Positions 1 through 11,510 of a stretch of DNA of 64,000 nt are shown here, in pieces. The position numbers and the translations under genes were made by a program. The stretch spans positions 248,001 to 312,000 of the forward strand of contig JAPDFW010000065.1 in assembly GCA_028826165.1 (NCBI GenBank), read 5' to 3'. The stretch's first letter is position 1, and each line of letters begins with the position of its first letter. This stretch comes from Anaeramoeba ignava. Taxonomy: Eukaryota; Metamonada; Anaeramoebidae. The notes beneath the pieces are model-generated. The model was given only the letters and a program-made list of their open reading frames with translations. It was not told the origin of the DNA and did no database searches.

Positions 1-333
1 ATTTACTTAATGATTGTTCTTTTCTTTATTGGATTGAAACTTGATGGGTTTATTCAAATCAAATATTCAAAATTAATTTATTTATTGATTATTTTTGAAA
101 TTTATATTCTTTATCATATTTGGAAAGAAATTCGAATTTTTGTTGATTTTATTGTTTTTTTGGTTTTATTGGTTATTATTTTAATTGTTTTTTTGATTTT
201 ATTTCTTTATGGAGATGGAATTATCAAAAAACTTTGGATTTCTTTAATTCCAATTTATATTCTTTTAGCTTATCCATTATTTTTCTCATTTGCTATTTTC
301 TTTTCATCAGGATTTAAATTTATTTTCAATTAA
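1..333 (+). CDS. F-box/TMEM185-like membrane protein, copy A (3' end only)
   Basis: The frame is open from the first base of the window to a TAA, so only the C-terminal 110 residues are present. They match the C-terminus of the intact copy at 3680-5257: the LKLDGFIQ motif, the YSKLIYLLIIFEI helix, a YGDGIIKKLW loop and a last hydrophobic segment ending GFKFIFN. The LKLDG-type motif followed by an aromatic helix resembles the TMEM185 (transmembrane Fragile-X-F) family. That family match is from memory of the motif. The segment has three to four predicted membrane spans. The upstream part, including any F-box, is outside the window. Confidence 0.75.
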   Translation: MYLMIVLFFIGLKLDGFIQIKYSKLIYLLIIFEIYILYHIWKEIRIFVDFIVFLVLLVIILIVFLILFLYGDGIIKKLWISLIPIYILLAYPLFFSFAIFFSSGFKFIFN

Positions 334-383
334 AAAATCATTTTTCATTTTTCATTTTTCATTTTATATTTTTTAATTTTTTT
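334..383 (+). promoter_or_regulatory. TTTTTCA-repeat block upstream of copy B
   Basis: The short spacer between copies A and B contains four consecutive TTTTTCA/TCATTTTT units. Equivalent blocks sit at the same place before copies C and D and before VPS33. This may be a core promoter or initiator; function is inferred only from position and recurrence. Confidence 0.35.
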
Positions 384-1974
384 TTGCAAAATCAAATTGA
401 AATTAAAATGAAAAATCAAAATTGAAAAAGAAATTGAAAAAGAAATTGAAGAAGAAAAATTAAAATGTGCAAATTATAAATTAATTGGAAATGAAAGTTA
501 TATTCCAATTAATCAAAAAGATTTTCAAAAATTAAAAAAATCAAATTTAATTGAAACACCATTTAAAACAAAAAAACCATCAAATGAAATTAATTTAATA
601 TTTGAAATGTTATTTGATGAAAGTAAATAAATAAATTCATTTTATATTAAAAATTTAAAATAAAATTAATTTAAAAAATAAAATAAAAAGTTTTATTAAT
701 AATATTAAGTTATTTATCACCTGGTGAAATTATTTTATTTTCTTTAACTTGTAAACAAGCTCAAATGATTTGTTCTGATTATTTTCTTTGGAAACAAATT
801 GCAATTAAATTTCAAGATTATTTTAGTTGGAATTCTGTTTTTTGATTATTATTATAATTATCCAAATATTGAATTAAAAGCAATTCAATTTAAAATTCAA
901 GAAAAAAATCAAAATGATCCAAAACAAAAACAAATTAAAGAACTTTCTAAAACAAATGAAAAAATCAAAAATTATTTTGATAATTCAAATTCAACAACAA
1001 TCAAAACAGGAACTTATAATTATCAACCAAATTTCATTTCAATCAAAAGTGAAAGAATAATTTATATTCAAAATCTCCAAAATCCAAAACAAGAAATTGA
1101 AAACAAAGGAAAATGATTTATAAAGAAATGAAAAAAGTAAAAGAAGAATTTACTTATTCACAAAAAAGAATTAATTATGATTGGGGATCAAAAAGATATT
1201 TATTAACGCAATTCATTGCTACAATGAATGGAATTATTTTAATTTCAACATTAATTATATTAAATATTTATATTGATTCAAAAAAATCAATATCAATTCC
1301 AAAATTATTTCTTTTATCAGAACTTGATTTAATAATTACAATATTTTGGATTATTTATTCAAAATTCACCTTTTATTCATTTCAAGAATATTTACATACT
1401 TTTAAAAATTACAATTACTGGATTAACATTATTAATATTAATAAGTTTAAAAACAATGAAGATATTTAATTTTATTCCATGGTTAATTATTTTACTTCCT
1501 CCAATTATTTTATTAATTTCTTTAATTTATCAACTTCTCAAAGAACTAAAAAGGGTTTTTTATGATAGAATTGTTTTCATTGTTTTTATTTTATCTTTAA
1601 TTTATTTAATAATTACTTTTTTCTTTATTGGATTAAAACTTGATGGATTTATTCAAATCAAATATTCAAAATTGATTTATTTATTGATTATTTTTGAAAT
1701 TTATATTCTTTATCATATTTGGAAAGAAATTCGAACTTTTGGAGAATTTTTCGCATTTATAATAGTTTCTTTGGTTATTTTCATTATTTTATTAATGCTA
1801 TTTCTTTATGGAGATGGAATTATCAAAAAGCTTAGAATTGCTTTAATTCCAACTTATCTTCTTTTATCGATTCCTTATTTTTTCTCATTTATTTTTTTCT
1901 TTTATTCAGGATTTAAATTGATTTTGAAAATAATTAAAAATGATGATCAAGATGATGGTTATTATGATTATTAA
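384..1974 (+). pseudogene. F-box/TMEM185-like membrane protein, copy B (frameshifted)
   Basis: This is colinear with intact copy D. The ATG position has become TTG, and a nearby alternative ATG at about 409 is out of frame by one base. An intron is preserved at 623-690 (GTAAAT...AAAAG). Exon 2 then encodes the F-box segment (LSYLSPGEIILFSLTCKQAQ). Further shifts are visible near 838 (a T run two bases shorter than in copies C and D), 1112 and 1400-1440. From 1456 the frame is open again through the TMEM185-like spans. The C-terminus differs from the other copies, ending in an acidic KNDDQDDGYYDY tail. Because the lesions lie largely in homopolymers, sequencing error is an alternative to true decay. 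Confidence 0.65.
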
Positions 1975-2030
1975 AAAATGTAATGCAAAAAAAAATAATT
2001 TTTTTTTCATTTTTTTCATTTTTAAATAAA
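1975..2030 (+). promoter_or_regulatory. TTTTTCA-repeat block upstream of copy C
   Basis: Two TTTTTTCATTTTT units lie within 25 bases of the copy C start codon, matching the arrangement before the other members of the array. A role as promoter or initiator is inferred from position. Confidence 0.35.
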
Positions 2031-3631
2031 ATGCAAAATCAAATTGAAATTAAAGAAAAAGAAATTGAAAAAGAAATTGAAGAAGAAAAATTAAAATGTG
2101 CAAATTATCAATTAATCAGAAAAGAAAGTTATATTCCAATTAATAAAAATGATTTTCAAAAATTAAAAAAATCTGAATTTATTATTGAAACTCCATTTAA
2201 AACAAGAAAACCATCAAATGAAATTAATTTAATATTTGAAATGTTATTTGATGAAAGTAAATAAATAAATTCATTTTATATTTAAATTATAAAATTAAAA
2301 TTAATAAAATAAAATAAAAAGTTTTATTAATAATATTAAGTTATTTATCACCTGGTGAAATTATTTTATTTTCATTAACTTGTAAACAAGCTCAAATAAT
2401 TTGTTCTGATTATTTTCTTTGGAAACAAATTGCAATTAAATTTCAAGATTATTTTAGTTGGAATTCTGTTTTTTTTGATTATTACGATAATTATCCAAAT
2501 ATTGAATTAAAAGGAATTCAATTTAAAATTCAAGAAAAAAAATCAAAATAATCCAAATCAAAAACAAATTAAAGAACTTTCCAAAACAAATGAAAAAATC
2601 AAAAATTATTTTGATAATTCAAAATTCAACAACAATTCAAATGGGAACTTATTCTTATAAACAAAATTTCATTTCAATCAAAAGTGAAAGAATAATTTAT
2701 ATTCAAAATCTTCAAAATCCAAAACAAGAAATTGAAAAAAAAGCTAAAATGATTTTTAAAGAAATGAAAAAGCAAAAGAAAAAAAAATTGCAAAAGAAAA
2801 TTATCAAAAAAAATATCAAAATCCAAACTTCGATCCACATTTTTATGGATATGTTGATAATCAATATTTCCCTTTTCAACCTCGTGATTCAAAAAAATAT
2901 TTATTAAATGAAGTTATCTTAGGAATAAATGGAATTATCCTACTTTCAACATTAATTATATTAAATTATTTTATTGATTCAAAAAAATCAATATCAATTC
3001 CAAAATTATTTCTTTTATCAGAAATTAATTTAATAATTACAATATTTTGGGTTATTTATTTAAAACCTACCTTTTAATTCACTTCAAACATATTTTAATT
3101 TATTATATTTAACGATTACAGGATTAATATTAATGATCTTAATAAGTCTAAAAACAACAATAATATTCAATTTTATTCCATGGTTAATTGTTTTACTTCC
3201 TCCAATTATTTTATTAATTTCTTTAATTTATCAAATTATTGAACAAATGATCATATTTACTTATAATAAAAACCTTTATCAAGGGTTGATTGGCAATTTT
3301 ACTTTCTTAATAATCGCTCTTTTATTTACTGTATTGAAACTTGATGGATTTATTCAAATCAAATATTCAAAATTGATTTATTTATTGATTATTTTTGAAA
3401 TTTATATTCTTTATCATATTTGGAAAGAAATTCAAAATCATGGTGATTTTATTGGTTTTTTTATCACAATTTCTTTTTTCATTATTTTAATAATGTTATT
3501 TCTTTATGGAGATGGAATTATCAAAAAACTTTGGATTTCTTTAATTCCAATTTATCTTCTTTTATTAATTTTCTTATTTTTTCTCATTTTATTTTTTCTT
3601 TTCATCAGGATTTAAATTTATTTTCAATTAA
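2031..3631 (+). pseudogene. F-box/TMEM185-like membrane protein, copy C (frameshifted)
   Basis: The first exon (2031-2256, MQNQIEIKEKE...) and the intron at 2257-2321 are intact, and the F-box is encoded straight after the splice. The frame is then broken near 2537 (A8 where copy D has A7), near 2622, near 2790 in an A-rich tract, near 3075 and near 3585. The fragment at 3133-3615 still encodes the TMEM185-like spans. The family C-terminus GFKFIFN is present but out of frame, ending at 3631. Five lesions make decay likely, but several are in homopolymers and could be consensus errors. The first exon is nearly identical to that of copy D, so the duplication is young. Confidence 0.65.
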
Positions 3632-3679
3632 AAAATCATTTTTTTCATTTTTCATTTTTCATTTTTCAAATAAAATAAA
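3632..3679 (+). promoter_or_regulatory. TTTTTCA-repeat block upstream of copy D
   Basis: Four TTTTTCA units lie between the copy C stop and the copy D start, ending about 15 bases before the ATG. This is a candidate initiator region; the evidence is positional only. Confidence 0.35.
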
Positions 3680-5257
3680 ATGCAAAATCAAATTGAAATT
3701 AAAGAAAAAGAAATTGAAAAAGAAATTGAAGAAGAAAAATTAAAATGTGCAAATTATAAATTAATTGGAAAAGAAAGCTTTATTCCAATTAATCAAAATG
3801 ATTTTCAAAAATTAAAAAAATCTGAATTAATTTCAACTCCATTTAAAACAAGAAAACCATCAAATGAAATTAATTTAATATTTGAAATGTTATTTGATGA
3901 AAGTAAATAAATAAATTCATTTTATATTAAAAATATAAAATTAATTTAATAAAATAAATAAAAAAAAGTTTTATTAATAATATTAAGTTATTTATCACCT
4001 GGTGAAATTATTTTATTTTCATTAACTTGTAAACAAGCTCAAATAATTTGTTCTGATTATTTACTTTGGAAACAAATTGCAATTAAATTTCAAGATTATT
4101 TTAAATGGGATTCTGCTTTTTTTGATTATTATTATAATTATTACTATAATGATTATCCAAATATTGATTTAAAAGGAAATCAATTCAAAATTCAAGAAAA
4201 AAATCAAAATAATCCAAATCAAAAACAAATTAAAGAATTTTCCAAAACAAATGAAAAAATCAAAAATTATTTTGATAATTCAAATTCAACAACAATCGAA
4301 ATGGGAACTTATAATTATCAACCAAATTTCATTTCAATCAAAAGTGAAAGATTAATTTATATTCAAAATCTCCAAAATCCAAAACAAAAAATTGAAAAAA
4401 AAGCTAAAATGATTTTTAAAGAAATGAAAAGAGTAAAAAAAGGATTTATTCGATATCAAAAACAACAAAATAGAAACAATTCCAATCCCAATTACACTTA
4501 CTTTCAATATGGTTCAAGAAAATATTTCCTAAATGAAGTTATTTTAGGAATGAATGGAATTATTTTGATTACAACATTAATTATATTAAATTATTATATT
4601 GATTCAAAAAAATCAATATCAATTCCAAAATTATTTCTTTTATCAGAAATTGATTTAATAATTACAATATTTTGGATAATTTATTCAAAATCAACTTTTA
4701 GTTCTGAAAAGAAATATTACAATTTTTTATATTTAACAATTTCTGGATTTATATTCATGTTATTAATAAGTCTGAAAACAACGAAAATATTCAATTTTAT
4801 TCCATGGTTAATTGTTTTACTTCCTCCAATTATTTTATTCATTTCTTTAATTCCTCAATTAAATCAACAAATGAAAAGATATCCTTATGATAAATTTGTG
4901 TATTATTTCTTCATTTTCGGTTTAATTTATTTAATAATTGTTCTTTTATTTACTGGATTGAAAATTGATGGATTTATTCAAATTAAATATTCAAAATTGA
5001 TTTACTTATTGATTATTTTTGAAATTTTTATTCTTTATTCTAGCAAAAATGAGATTCGAACTTTTAGTGATTTTATTGGTTCTTTGATTTTCTTTTTTGC
5101 AATTATTATTATTGTTTTGATGATATTTCTTTATGCAGATGGAATTATCAAAAAACTTTGGATTTCTTTAATTCCAAGTTATCTTCTTTTATTAATTCCT
5201 TATTTTTTCTCATTTTATTATTTTTTTTATTCAGGATTTAAATTTATTTTCAATTAA
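3680..5257 (+). CDS. F-box plus polytopic TMEM185-like membrane protein, copy D (intact)
   Basis: Two exons, 3680-3902 and 3969-5257, are joined across a 66-nt intron (GTAAAT...AAAAG, phase 1) and encode 503 residues. Residues 1-74 are charged (KEKEIEKEIEEEK). Residues about 75-115 form an F-box-like motif (LSYLSPGEIILFSLTCKQAQ then a Trp in LLWKQI). A polar linker follows to about residue 260. The remainder has roughly eight hydrophobic spans with TMEM185-like signatures: FIPWLIVLLPP and GLKIDGFIQIKYSK. F-boxes bind Skp1 in SCF ubiquitin ligases, so a membrane-anchored SCF substrate adaptor is the natural inference. The start is the ATG conserved in copies C and D. This is the only complete member of the array in the window. 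Confidence 0.8.
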
Positions 5258-5324
5258 AAAATCATTTTTTTCATTTTTCATTTTTTTTCATTTTTCATTT
5301 TTCATTTTTCATTTTATAAAAAAA
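5258..5324 (+). promoter_or_regulatory. TTTTTCA-repeat block upstream of VPS33
   Basis: Six TTTTTCA-type units are packed into about 55 bases immediately before the VPS33 ATG. They resemble blocks before most other genes in this window. TCATTT fits the initiator consensus TCAY(T/A) described for Trichomonas. Assignment as an initiator is inference. Confidence 0.4.
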
Positions 5325-7277
5325 ATGAGTGGTTCAGTTTTTTTAAATAATATTCAATTTGTTCCTTCTTTAAATGAAATGAGAGAAACAATTAGAGATA
5401 AATTTAGAGAAAAAATGAAAAAAATTACAGGAAGAAAAGAAATTATTTTAGATCCAAAATCAGTTGGTTCACTTGGACTTATGATTGATATTACAATAAT
5501 GAAAGTAAATTCAAAAATTCAAAAATTTTAATTTGAAAAAATTTAAAAAATAAATAAATAAAAAAATAAAAAGGAATGTGGAATTCAAAAGTTTTTATAT
5601 TTAAAAGATAATCTTCCTCCACTTGAAAAATATACAAACAGAATATTTTTTATTCCTCCCAAATTATTACTAATTAAAACATTAACAAACTATTTACAAA
5701 AAGTCAAAAAATTCACGAAAAAAGAGGAAATTGAAAGATATGAAGAAATCAAGAAAGAAAACCATTACTTGTTTTTATATCCAAGAAAAACCATACTTTG
5801 TGATGAAATATTGGAAGAAGATGGAGTTTATGATTTAATCACAGTTGATGATTTTGATTTAGGGATTATTCCTTTTGAAACTGATGTTTTAACATTGGAA
5901 TTAGATTCGGATTTTAGGAAATATCGAATGAATGATATTTCCTCTTTATATTATATCACAACTTCGCTTTTAAATCTTCAAAAACACGTTGGGAAAATTC
6001 CCGAAATTAAATGGATTGGAGAAAAATCAAAATTTGTTGCAGAAATGCTGAAAAAACATCAAGAAGAAACTGAAAACCAAAATCAAAATCAAAATGCAAA
6101 AAAATCAGAAATTGATTCATTGATTATTTTCGACAGAAAAACAGACATGATAACACCTTTAGTCACACAAATCAATTATGAAGGACTTATCAATGAGGTT
6201 TTTGTAATCAAAAACACTTATGTAGAATTACCAGCAAAATGGCTTGACTTTAATAAAGAAAAAGAAGAAAAAAGCCAATTGGAAGATAATAAAGAACAAC
6301 AACAACCAGTTGTCAAAACTGATCCAAATAAAAGACAAAAATATGTTTTGAATTCAACAGATTTACTGTTCACGGAAATTAGAGATCGAAACATGGGAGA
6401 AGTTGGAGCAATTCTTAATTCAAAAGCAAAGGAAATATCAAAAGAATATGGAACTCGTTTTGAACCAAATCAAAGTATTTCCAGTTTGAGAAAATTTGTT
6501 CAGAAACTTCCTCATTTGCAGGATCAGCATTTCTCTTTATCTGTGCATATCAAAATGACACAGGAAATTCTTGCAATTACTTCCAAACCTCATTTCTCCG
6601 ATAGAATGGAAAATGAATTGGCACTTTTGGCTGGAGAAATTACAGATGCAAACGAATACATTGAAAATTTGATCAACAAACAAGATAAAATTCAATCGGT
6701 TTTCCGCATTCTTTGTTTGCAGTCTTTGATCCTCAACGGATTGAAGCAAAAGGATTTTGATTTTTTCAGGAAGGAAATTGTTCAAGTTTATGGGCATAAA
6801 TACATTTTTTCTTTGTATAATTTGCAGAAATTTGGAATTTTGAAATTGAGTGAGTCCAAGTCAAATTTCCCGCAAATCCGGAAGATTTTTAATTTGATTA
6901 ATTTCGATTTTGATAAGTCAGATGATCATGTGTATTCAGTATTTTCAGGCTATGCACCAATTTCAGTAAGGATAATCCAGCAAGCTTTTGAGCCAGGATG
7001 GGAAAGTATTAAAAATCAACTATTTTTACTTGAAAATTCAAGTTTTGGAACTATTTATAATGTTTCAAAGAAGGAACTGATTGAAATGGAAGAGAAAAGA
7101 AAGAAAACGAAAGTTGTTCTTGTTTTTTTTATTGGAGGTGTTACTCATGCAGAGATTTCTGGATTGAGACTTTTGGAAAAAGATCAAGGGAATAAGTTTC
7201 ATTATGTTATTGCTACTACAAAGATTATTGATGGTGCTTATGTTTCCAAGTCTTTTATTGATCCTTTAGTATTTTGA
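5325..7277 (+). CDS. VPS33: VPS33-like Sec1/Munc18 family protein
   Basis: Two exons, 5325-5504 and 5574-7277, are separated by a 69-nt intron (GTAAAT...AAAAG, phase 0) and give 627 residues, close to the roughly 600 usual for VPS33. Landmarks are DPKSVGSLGLM in domain 1, the segment DSLIIFDRKTDMITPLVTQ followed by NYEGLINEVF (about residues 240-270), which is typical of VPS33 rather than other SM proteins, and the C-terminal VFFIGGVTHAEISGLRLL. VPS33 is the SM subunit of HOPS/CORVET, which clasps SNAREs during fusion at endosomes and lysosomes. A short Asn/Gln-rich loop lies near residue 230. The gene ends in TGA. No lesion is seen. Confidence 0.93.
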
Positions 7278-7950
7278 ATCCTTTTTTTTTTAATCAATCA
7301 ATCAATAAATTCTCAAAAACAATTTTAATAGTTTTATTTCAAAAATAAATAATATTAAATTATATTTTTAAATTAATTTATAAATTAAATATTAAATTAA
7401 ATCTATTCTTATTTTTTATATTTTTATGTTTAAATATTTAAATAATAAAATATTTAAATCTAAAACATTAAATTATTATTTTAAACATAAAATTAAATAT
7501 TAAATTATATTTTTAAATTAATTTATAAATTAAATATTAAATTAAATCTATTCTTATTTTTTATATTTATATGTTAAATATTTAAATAATAAAATATTTA
7601 AATCTAAAACATTAAATTATTATTTTCAATAATAAAATTAAATATTAAATTATATTTTTAAATTAATTTATAAATTAAATATTAAATTAAACTTATTCTT
7701 ATTTTTATATTTATATGTTAAATATTTAAATAATAAAATATTTAAATCTAAAACAATAAATTATTATTTTAATAATAAAATTAAATATTAAATTATATTT
7801 TTAAATTAAATTATAAATTAAATATTAAATTAAATCTATTCTTATTTTTTATATTTATATGTTAAATATTTAAATAATAAAATATTTAAATCTAAAACAT
7901 TAAATTATTATTTTAAACAATAAAATTAAATATTAAATTATATTTCATTC
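7278..7950 (+). repeat. 144-bp AT-rich satellite, left block
   Basis: About 4.5 head-to-tail copies of a unit of about 144 bp. The marker CTATTCTTATTTTT recurs near 7403, 7548, 7692 and 7836. The unit contains an AAATATTTAAATAATAAAATATTT near-palindromic stretch. The same unit in the same orientation forms the block at 10560-11446. Bases 7951-8089 hold no gene, only A/T runs before the minus-strand gene end. Confidence 0.9.
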
Positions 7951-8089
7951 AATGTTTCTTTATTTAAATTAATATAAAACCATTCCCAAAAAAATTGAAA
8001 ATAAAGTTGAAAAAAAATCCATTTTTTAAAAAAAGAAAAATACTTCTTTGTTCAAAAAACAAAAAAGAAGGAAGTAAGAGAAGAGAGAA

Positions 8090-9834
8090 TTAAAACTCTT
8101 TCTTCTGAATAACAAAAGCTCCTTTGTTTGGTTCTTTAGCAATAAGTTTAAAAGCTTTTTCCTAATTCAATATTATCTTTAGCTAAATGAAAATCTCCTT
8201 TTCCCATTTGTGCAATTTCTTTTAAAAAATCTTGAGAATTTCCTGCTTCTCCAAATCCAACTGTATGAATCAAAACTTCTGGAAAATTTTGAAGTTGTTC
8301 TTCAAGAAGTTTTTTGGTTTTTGTTGAATTACAATCACCTCCATCAGTTAAAAGAACAATAACTGATTTTTCTCTTTTGAATTTTTCATTTTCATCTTTA
8401 ATTAATTTGAAAGCAAGTTCAAATCCCGTATAAAAATAGGTACCTCCTCCAATATCGAGATTAGAACCAAATTCTTCAATTAAGTTTGGATTGACTTTTT
8501 TAGATTCAAAAATATATTCTGCTGAAGTATCAAAAGTAATAAATGTACAAAGATCTTCAGGATTTTCATGAATTCTTAAATCTAAATAATTAATACAACA
8601 TTCCAAAACTGCTCCAAATCTGTTATTATTTTTTTTCTTAATCCAATCATAAATTTCTGGTTGAAAATCTGAATCATACATTGAAACTGATCTATCAATT
8701 AACAAGTAATGATGATAATTTTCCAAAATCGAATTCTCTTCCATGATTACAAGGAAAGAAATGACCTTCTCTTGAAGTAAATCCTTGTTGATATCCTTTT
8801 GGAAATTGATTAGGAATCCATTTTGAATGCCATAAAGGAAGAACACAATAAGGAATTTCTTCATTTTCTGTTTTTCTTCCAAGAAATTCTAAAGCGTGAA
8901 CTTGTTTTAATTTTTTTTCATGAGAATGAGATTGATGATTCTCATGAATTTCTGCTCCACAAATTGCTCCACATCTGCTAAATTCGAATTCTTGTTCTTT
9001 ACTAAATCCACTTTTGAATTTAAGATAGAAATTCCAATAAAAATGACAAGTTGCTTCATAATATTGAACATTATCAGAGTATTCTTTATCTGAATATCGA
9101 ATTAATTTCCTGAAAGATTGAGGAACTTTATTCAAATTAATCTCATCTAAAGGAATCAAATGAATATGACCTCTTCCACCAAGAAGACATTGATGAGTGC
9201 AAATGATTTGTTTTGAACTTTCACCTGTTTTTAAATGATATTCTTCGGATTCTATTCCATTTTTTCCTTTTTCTGTAACAAGAGTACTGTATCTCATATT
9301 TCCATGTTGAACTGAATGAAGTCCTTTATGACCTTTTTGAAGAGTACATGAATAATGGCAAGATTTGCAAACATATCCACAATAGACCCTTTTTTCTTTA
9401 TCTCTTTCTCGTTCTTCTTTTTCTCTTCTTTTTCTTTCTTCTTCTTCTCTTCTTCTTTTTTCTTCTTGTTCTCTTTGTTCTTGTTCTTGTCTTCTTCTTC
9501 TTTGTTTCGAAATATCAGAATCTACTTTAATATCAATAATATAATGATTTTTACTTATTTTTTTATCTTTTTCTGATAATTTCCTAATACAATCTTCGAT
9601 AGATTCTAAAAGTGTTCTTTTTTCTAAAAGTGGAATTTTTTGAATGAAAAATTTAATTTGATTTGGTCTAAATTTAATTTTATTTGAAAAAAATATAAGT
9701 GCATTTTCATAAGTAATTGTTTCTAAATTTTGAATTGGGAATATTTCTGAAATGTATCGAAATTCTATTTCATATTCTTTTCTGTTTTGGTTTCTTCTTG
9801 AATTAATTATTTCAAGAAATTCATTACTTTCCAT
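8090..9834 (-). CDS. von Willebrand A domain protein with Cys/His-rich region (two 1-nt frameshifts)
   Basis: Read right to left, 8695-9834 encodes an N-terminal helical part, an RRR/EEE-rich charged segment (about residues 115-148), then a Cys/His-rich region (CGYVCKSCHYSC, GHKGLHSVQH, CGAICGAEIHENH, FFPCNHGREFDFG). The vWA domain continues in a shifted frame: LIDRSVSM is a MIDAS DxSxS motif, followed by TFITFDTSAEYIF and IVLLTDGGD. Removing one A at about 8719 and one A at about 8157 restores a single 580-residue protein ending AFVIQKKEF at 8090. vWA domains bind metal-dependent ligands; Cys/His plus vWA proteins occur in several protists. The function here is unknown. The two A-run insertions may be sequence errors. 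Confidence 0.7.
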
Positions 9835-9899
9835 TTTAGTTTTTGTTTTTGTTTTAAATTAATTTTTTAAAAAATCAAATAAAAAAAAATGAAAATCAA
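9835..9899 (-). promoter_or_regulatory. 5' flank of the vWA gene
   Basis: T/A-rich flank with one TTTTTCA-type element on the gene strand near 9890. The evidence is weak; it is recorded because similar elements precede most genes here. Confidence 0.2.
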
Positions 9900-10230
9900 A
9901 TAAATAAAATAAAATTTCTTTTATATATTAAAAAAGTCCACTTTTCAAAAAATAATTAAAATTAAAATCAAAAGAAAATAAATAAAAAAACTTTTTTTGA
10001 TCAAAAAAGTCCACTTTTCTAAAAATAAATAAAAACAAAATCAAATAAATAAAATAATTTTCTTTTATATATTAAAAAGTCCACTTTTCTAAAAATAATT
10101 AAAAACAAAAGAAAAGAAATAAAATAATTTTCTTTTAAATATCAAAAAAGTCCACTTTTCAAAAAATAAATAAAAACAAAAGAAAAAATAAATAAAATAA
10201 TTTTGATCAAAAAAGAAAAATTTCCCTTTT
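9900..10230 (+). repeat. Four-copy tandem repeat of about 71 bp
   Basis: The marker AAAAAGTCCACTTTTC recurs near 9931, 10003, 10074 and 10145, with A/T spacers in between. GTCCAC is a relatively GC-rich word in this setting and is strictly kept in all four units. No open frame spans it. Confidence 0.8.
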
Positions 10231-10559
10231 TTTTTTCAATTTTTTTTAATTTTTTTAAAGTTGGAATTTTAAATTAATCATCACAAATTGATCCTAAATA
10301 TAATCCAATTTCTTTTTTTTTCAATATTTATTTGTTAAATTTAATTTAATTTTGTTTTAAAAAAATTAATAAAATATTTTAATCAACTTTATTTCAAAAA
10401 TGGAATAAAGAATATTAAATAATTAAATTCAGAATTAATTCTATTTTATATAATATATCAATTTTTCTTTATTTAAAATAATATAAAATTATTCCCAATA
10501 ATTTAATAAACTTGCAAAAAAAAAATTGAAATATTTTAATAAAGATAAAAATTTAATTT
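10231..10559. other. AT-rich intergenic stretch without a recognised feature
   Basis: Long T and A runs with no extended open frame and no repeat unit that I can define. It separates the 71-bp repeat from the 144-bp satellite. Confidence 0.6.
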
Positions 10560-11446
10560 TAATAAGTTTTAATAATAAATTTTAATTGATTTTTCTCTTA
10601 TTTTATATTTTTAAATTAATTTATAAATTAAATATTAAATTAAATCTATTCTCATTTTTTATATTTATATGTTAAATATTTAAATAATAAAATATTTAAA
10701 TCTAAAACATTAAATTATTATTTTAAATAATTAAATTAAATATTAAATTATATTTTTAAATTAATTTATAAATTAAATATTAAATTAAACCTATTTCCAT
10801 TTTTTATATTTATATGTTAAATATTTAAATAATAAAATATTTAAATCTAAAACATTAAATTATTATTTTAATAATAAAATTAAATATTAAATTATATTTT
10901 TAAATTAATTTATAAATTAAATATTAAATTAAATCTATTCTTATTTTTTATATTTTTATGTTAAATATTTAAATAATAAAATATTTAAATTTAAAACATT
11001 AAATTATTATTTTAATAATGGAATTTAAATATTAAATTATATTTTCAAATTAATTTATAAATTAAATATTAAATTAAATCTATTTCCATTTTTTATATTT
11101 TTATGTTAAATATTTAAATAATAAAATATTTAAATTTAAAACAATAAATTATTATTTTAAACATAAAATTAAATATTAAATTATATTTTTAAATTAATTT
11201 ATAAATTAAATATTAAATTAAATCTATTCTTATTTTTTATATTTATATGTTTAATATTTAAATAATAAAATATTTTAAAATAAAATTAAATATTAAATTA
11301 TATTTTTAAATTAATTAATAAAAATTAAATTAAATCTATTCTTATTTTTATGTTAAATATTTAAATAATAAAATATTTAAATTTAAAACATTAAATTAAT
11401 ATTTTAAACATAAAATTAAATATTAAATTATATTTTTTTATTTTTT
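10560..11446 (+). repeat. 144-bp AT-rich satellite, right block
   Basis: About six copies of the unit seen at 7278-7950. Markers (CTATTCTTATT or CTATTTCCATT) lie near 10646, 10791, 10935, 11080, 11224 and 11334. The last unit is shortened by about 35 bp. The orientation is the same as in the left block. Confidence 0.9.
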
Positions 11447-11510
11447 AAATTTTTCTATTTTTCATTTTTATTTTTCATTTTTATTTTTCAAAAATAAAAA
11501 TAAAAACAAA
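11447..11510 (+). promoter_or_regulatory. TTTTTCA-rich block upstream of RPT4
   Basis: Alternating ATTTTTCATTTTT units occur in the 60 bases before the ancestral ATG at 11511. Candidate initiator by analogy with the other genes here. Confidence 0.35.

Noticed and set aside
7278..11446. CRISPR-like or prokaryotic repeat array
   Set aside because: Units are 144 bp, contiguous, without unique spacers, and the surrounding genes are intron-containing eukaryotic genes.
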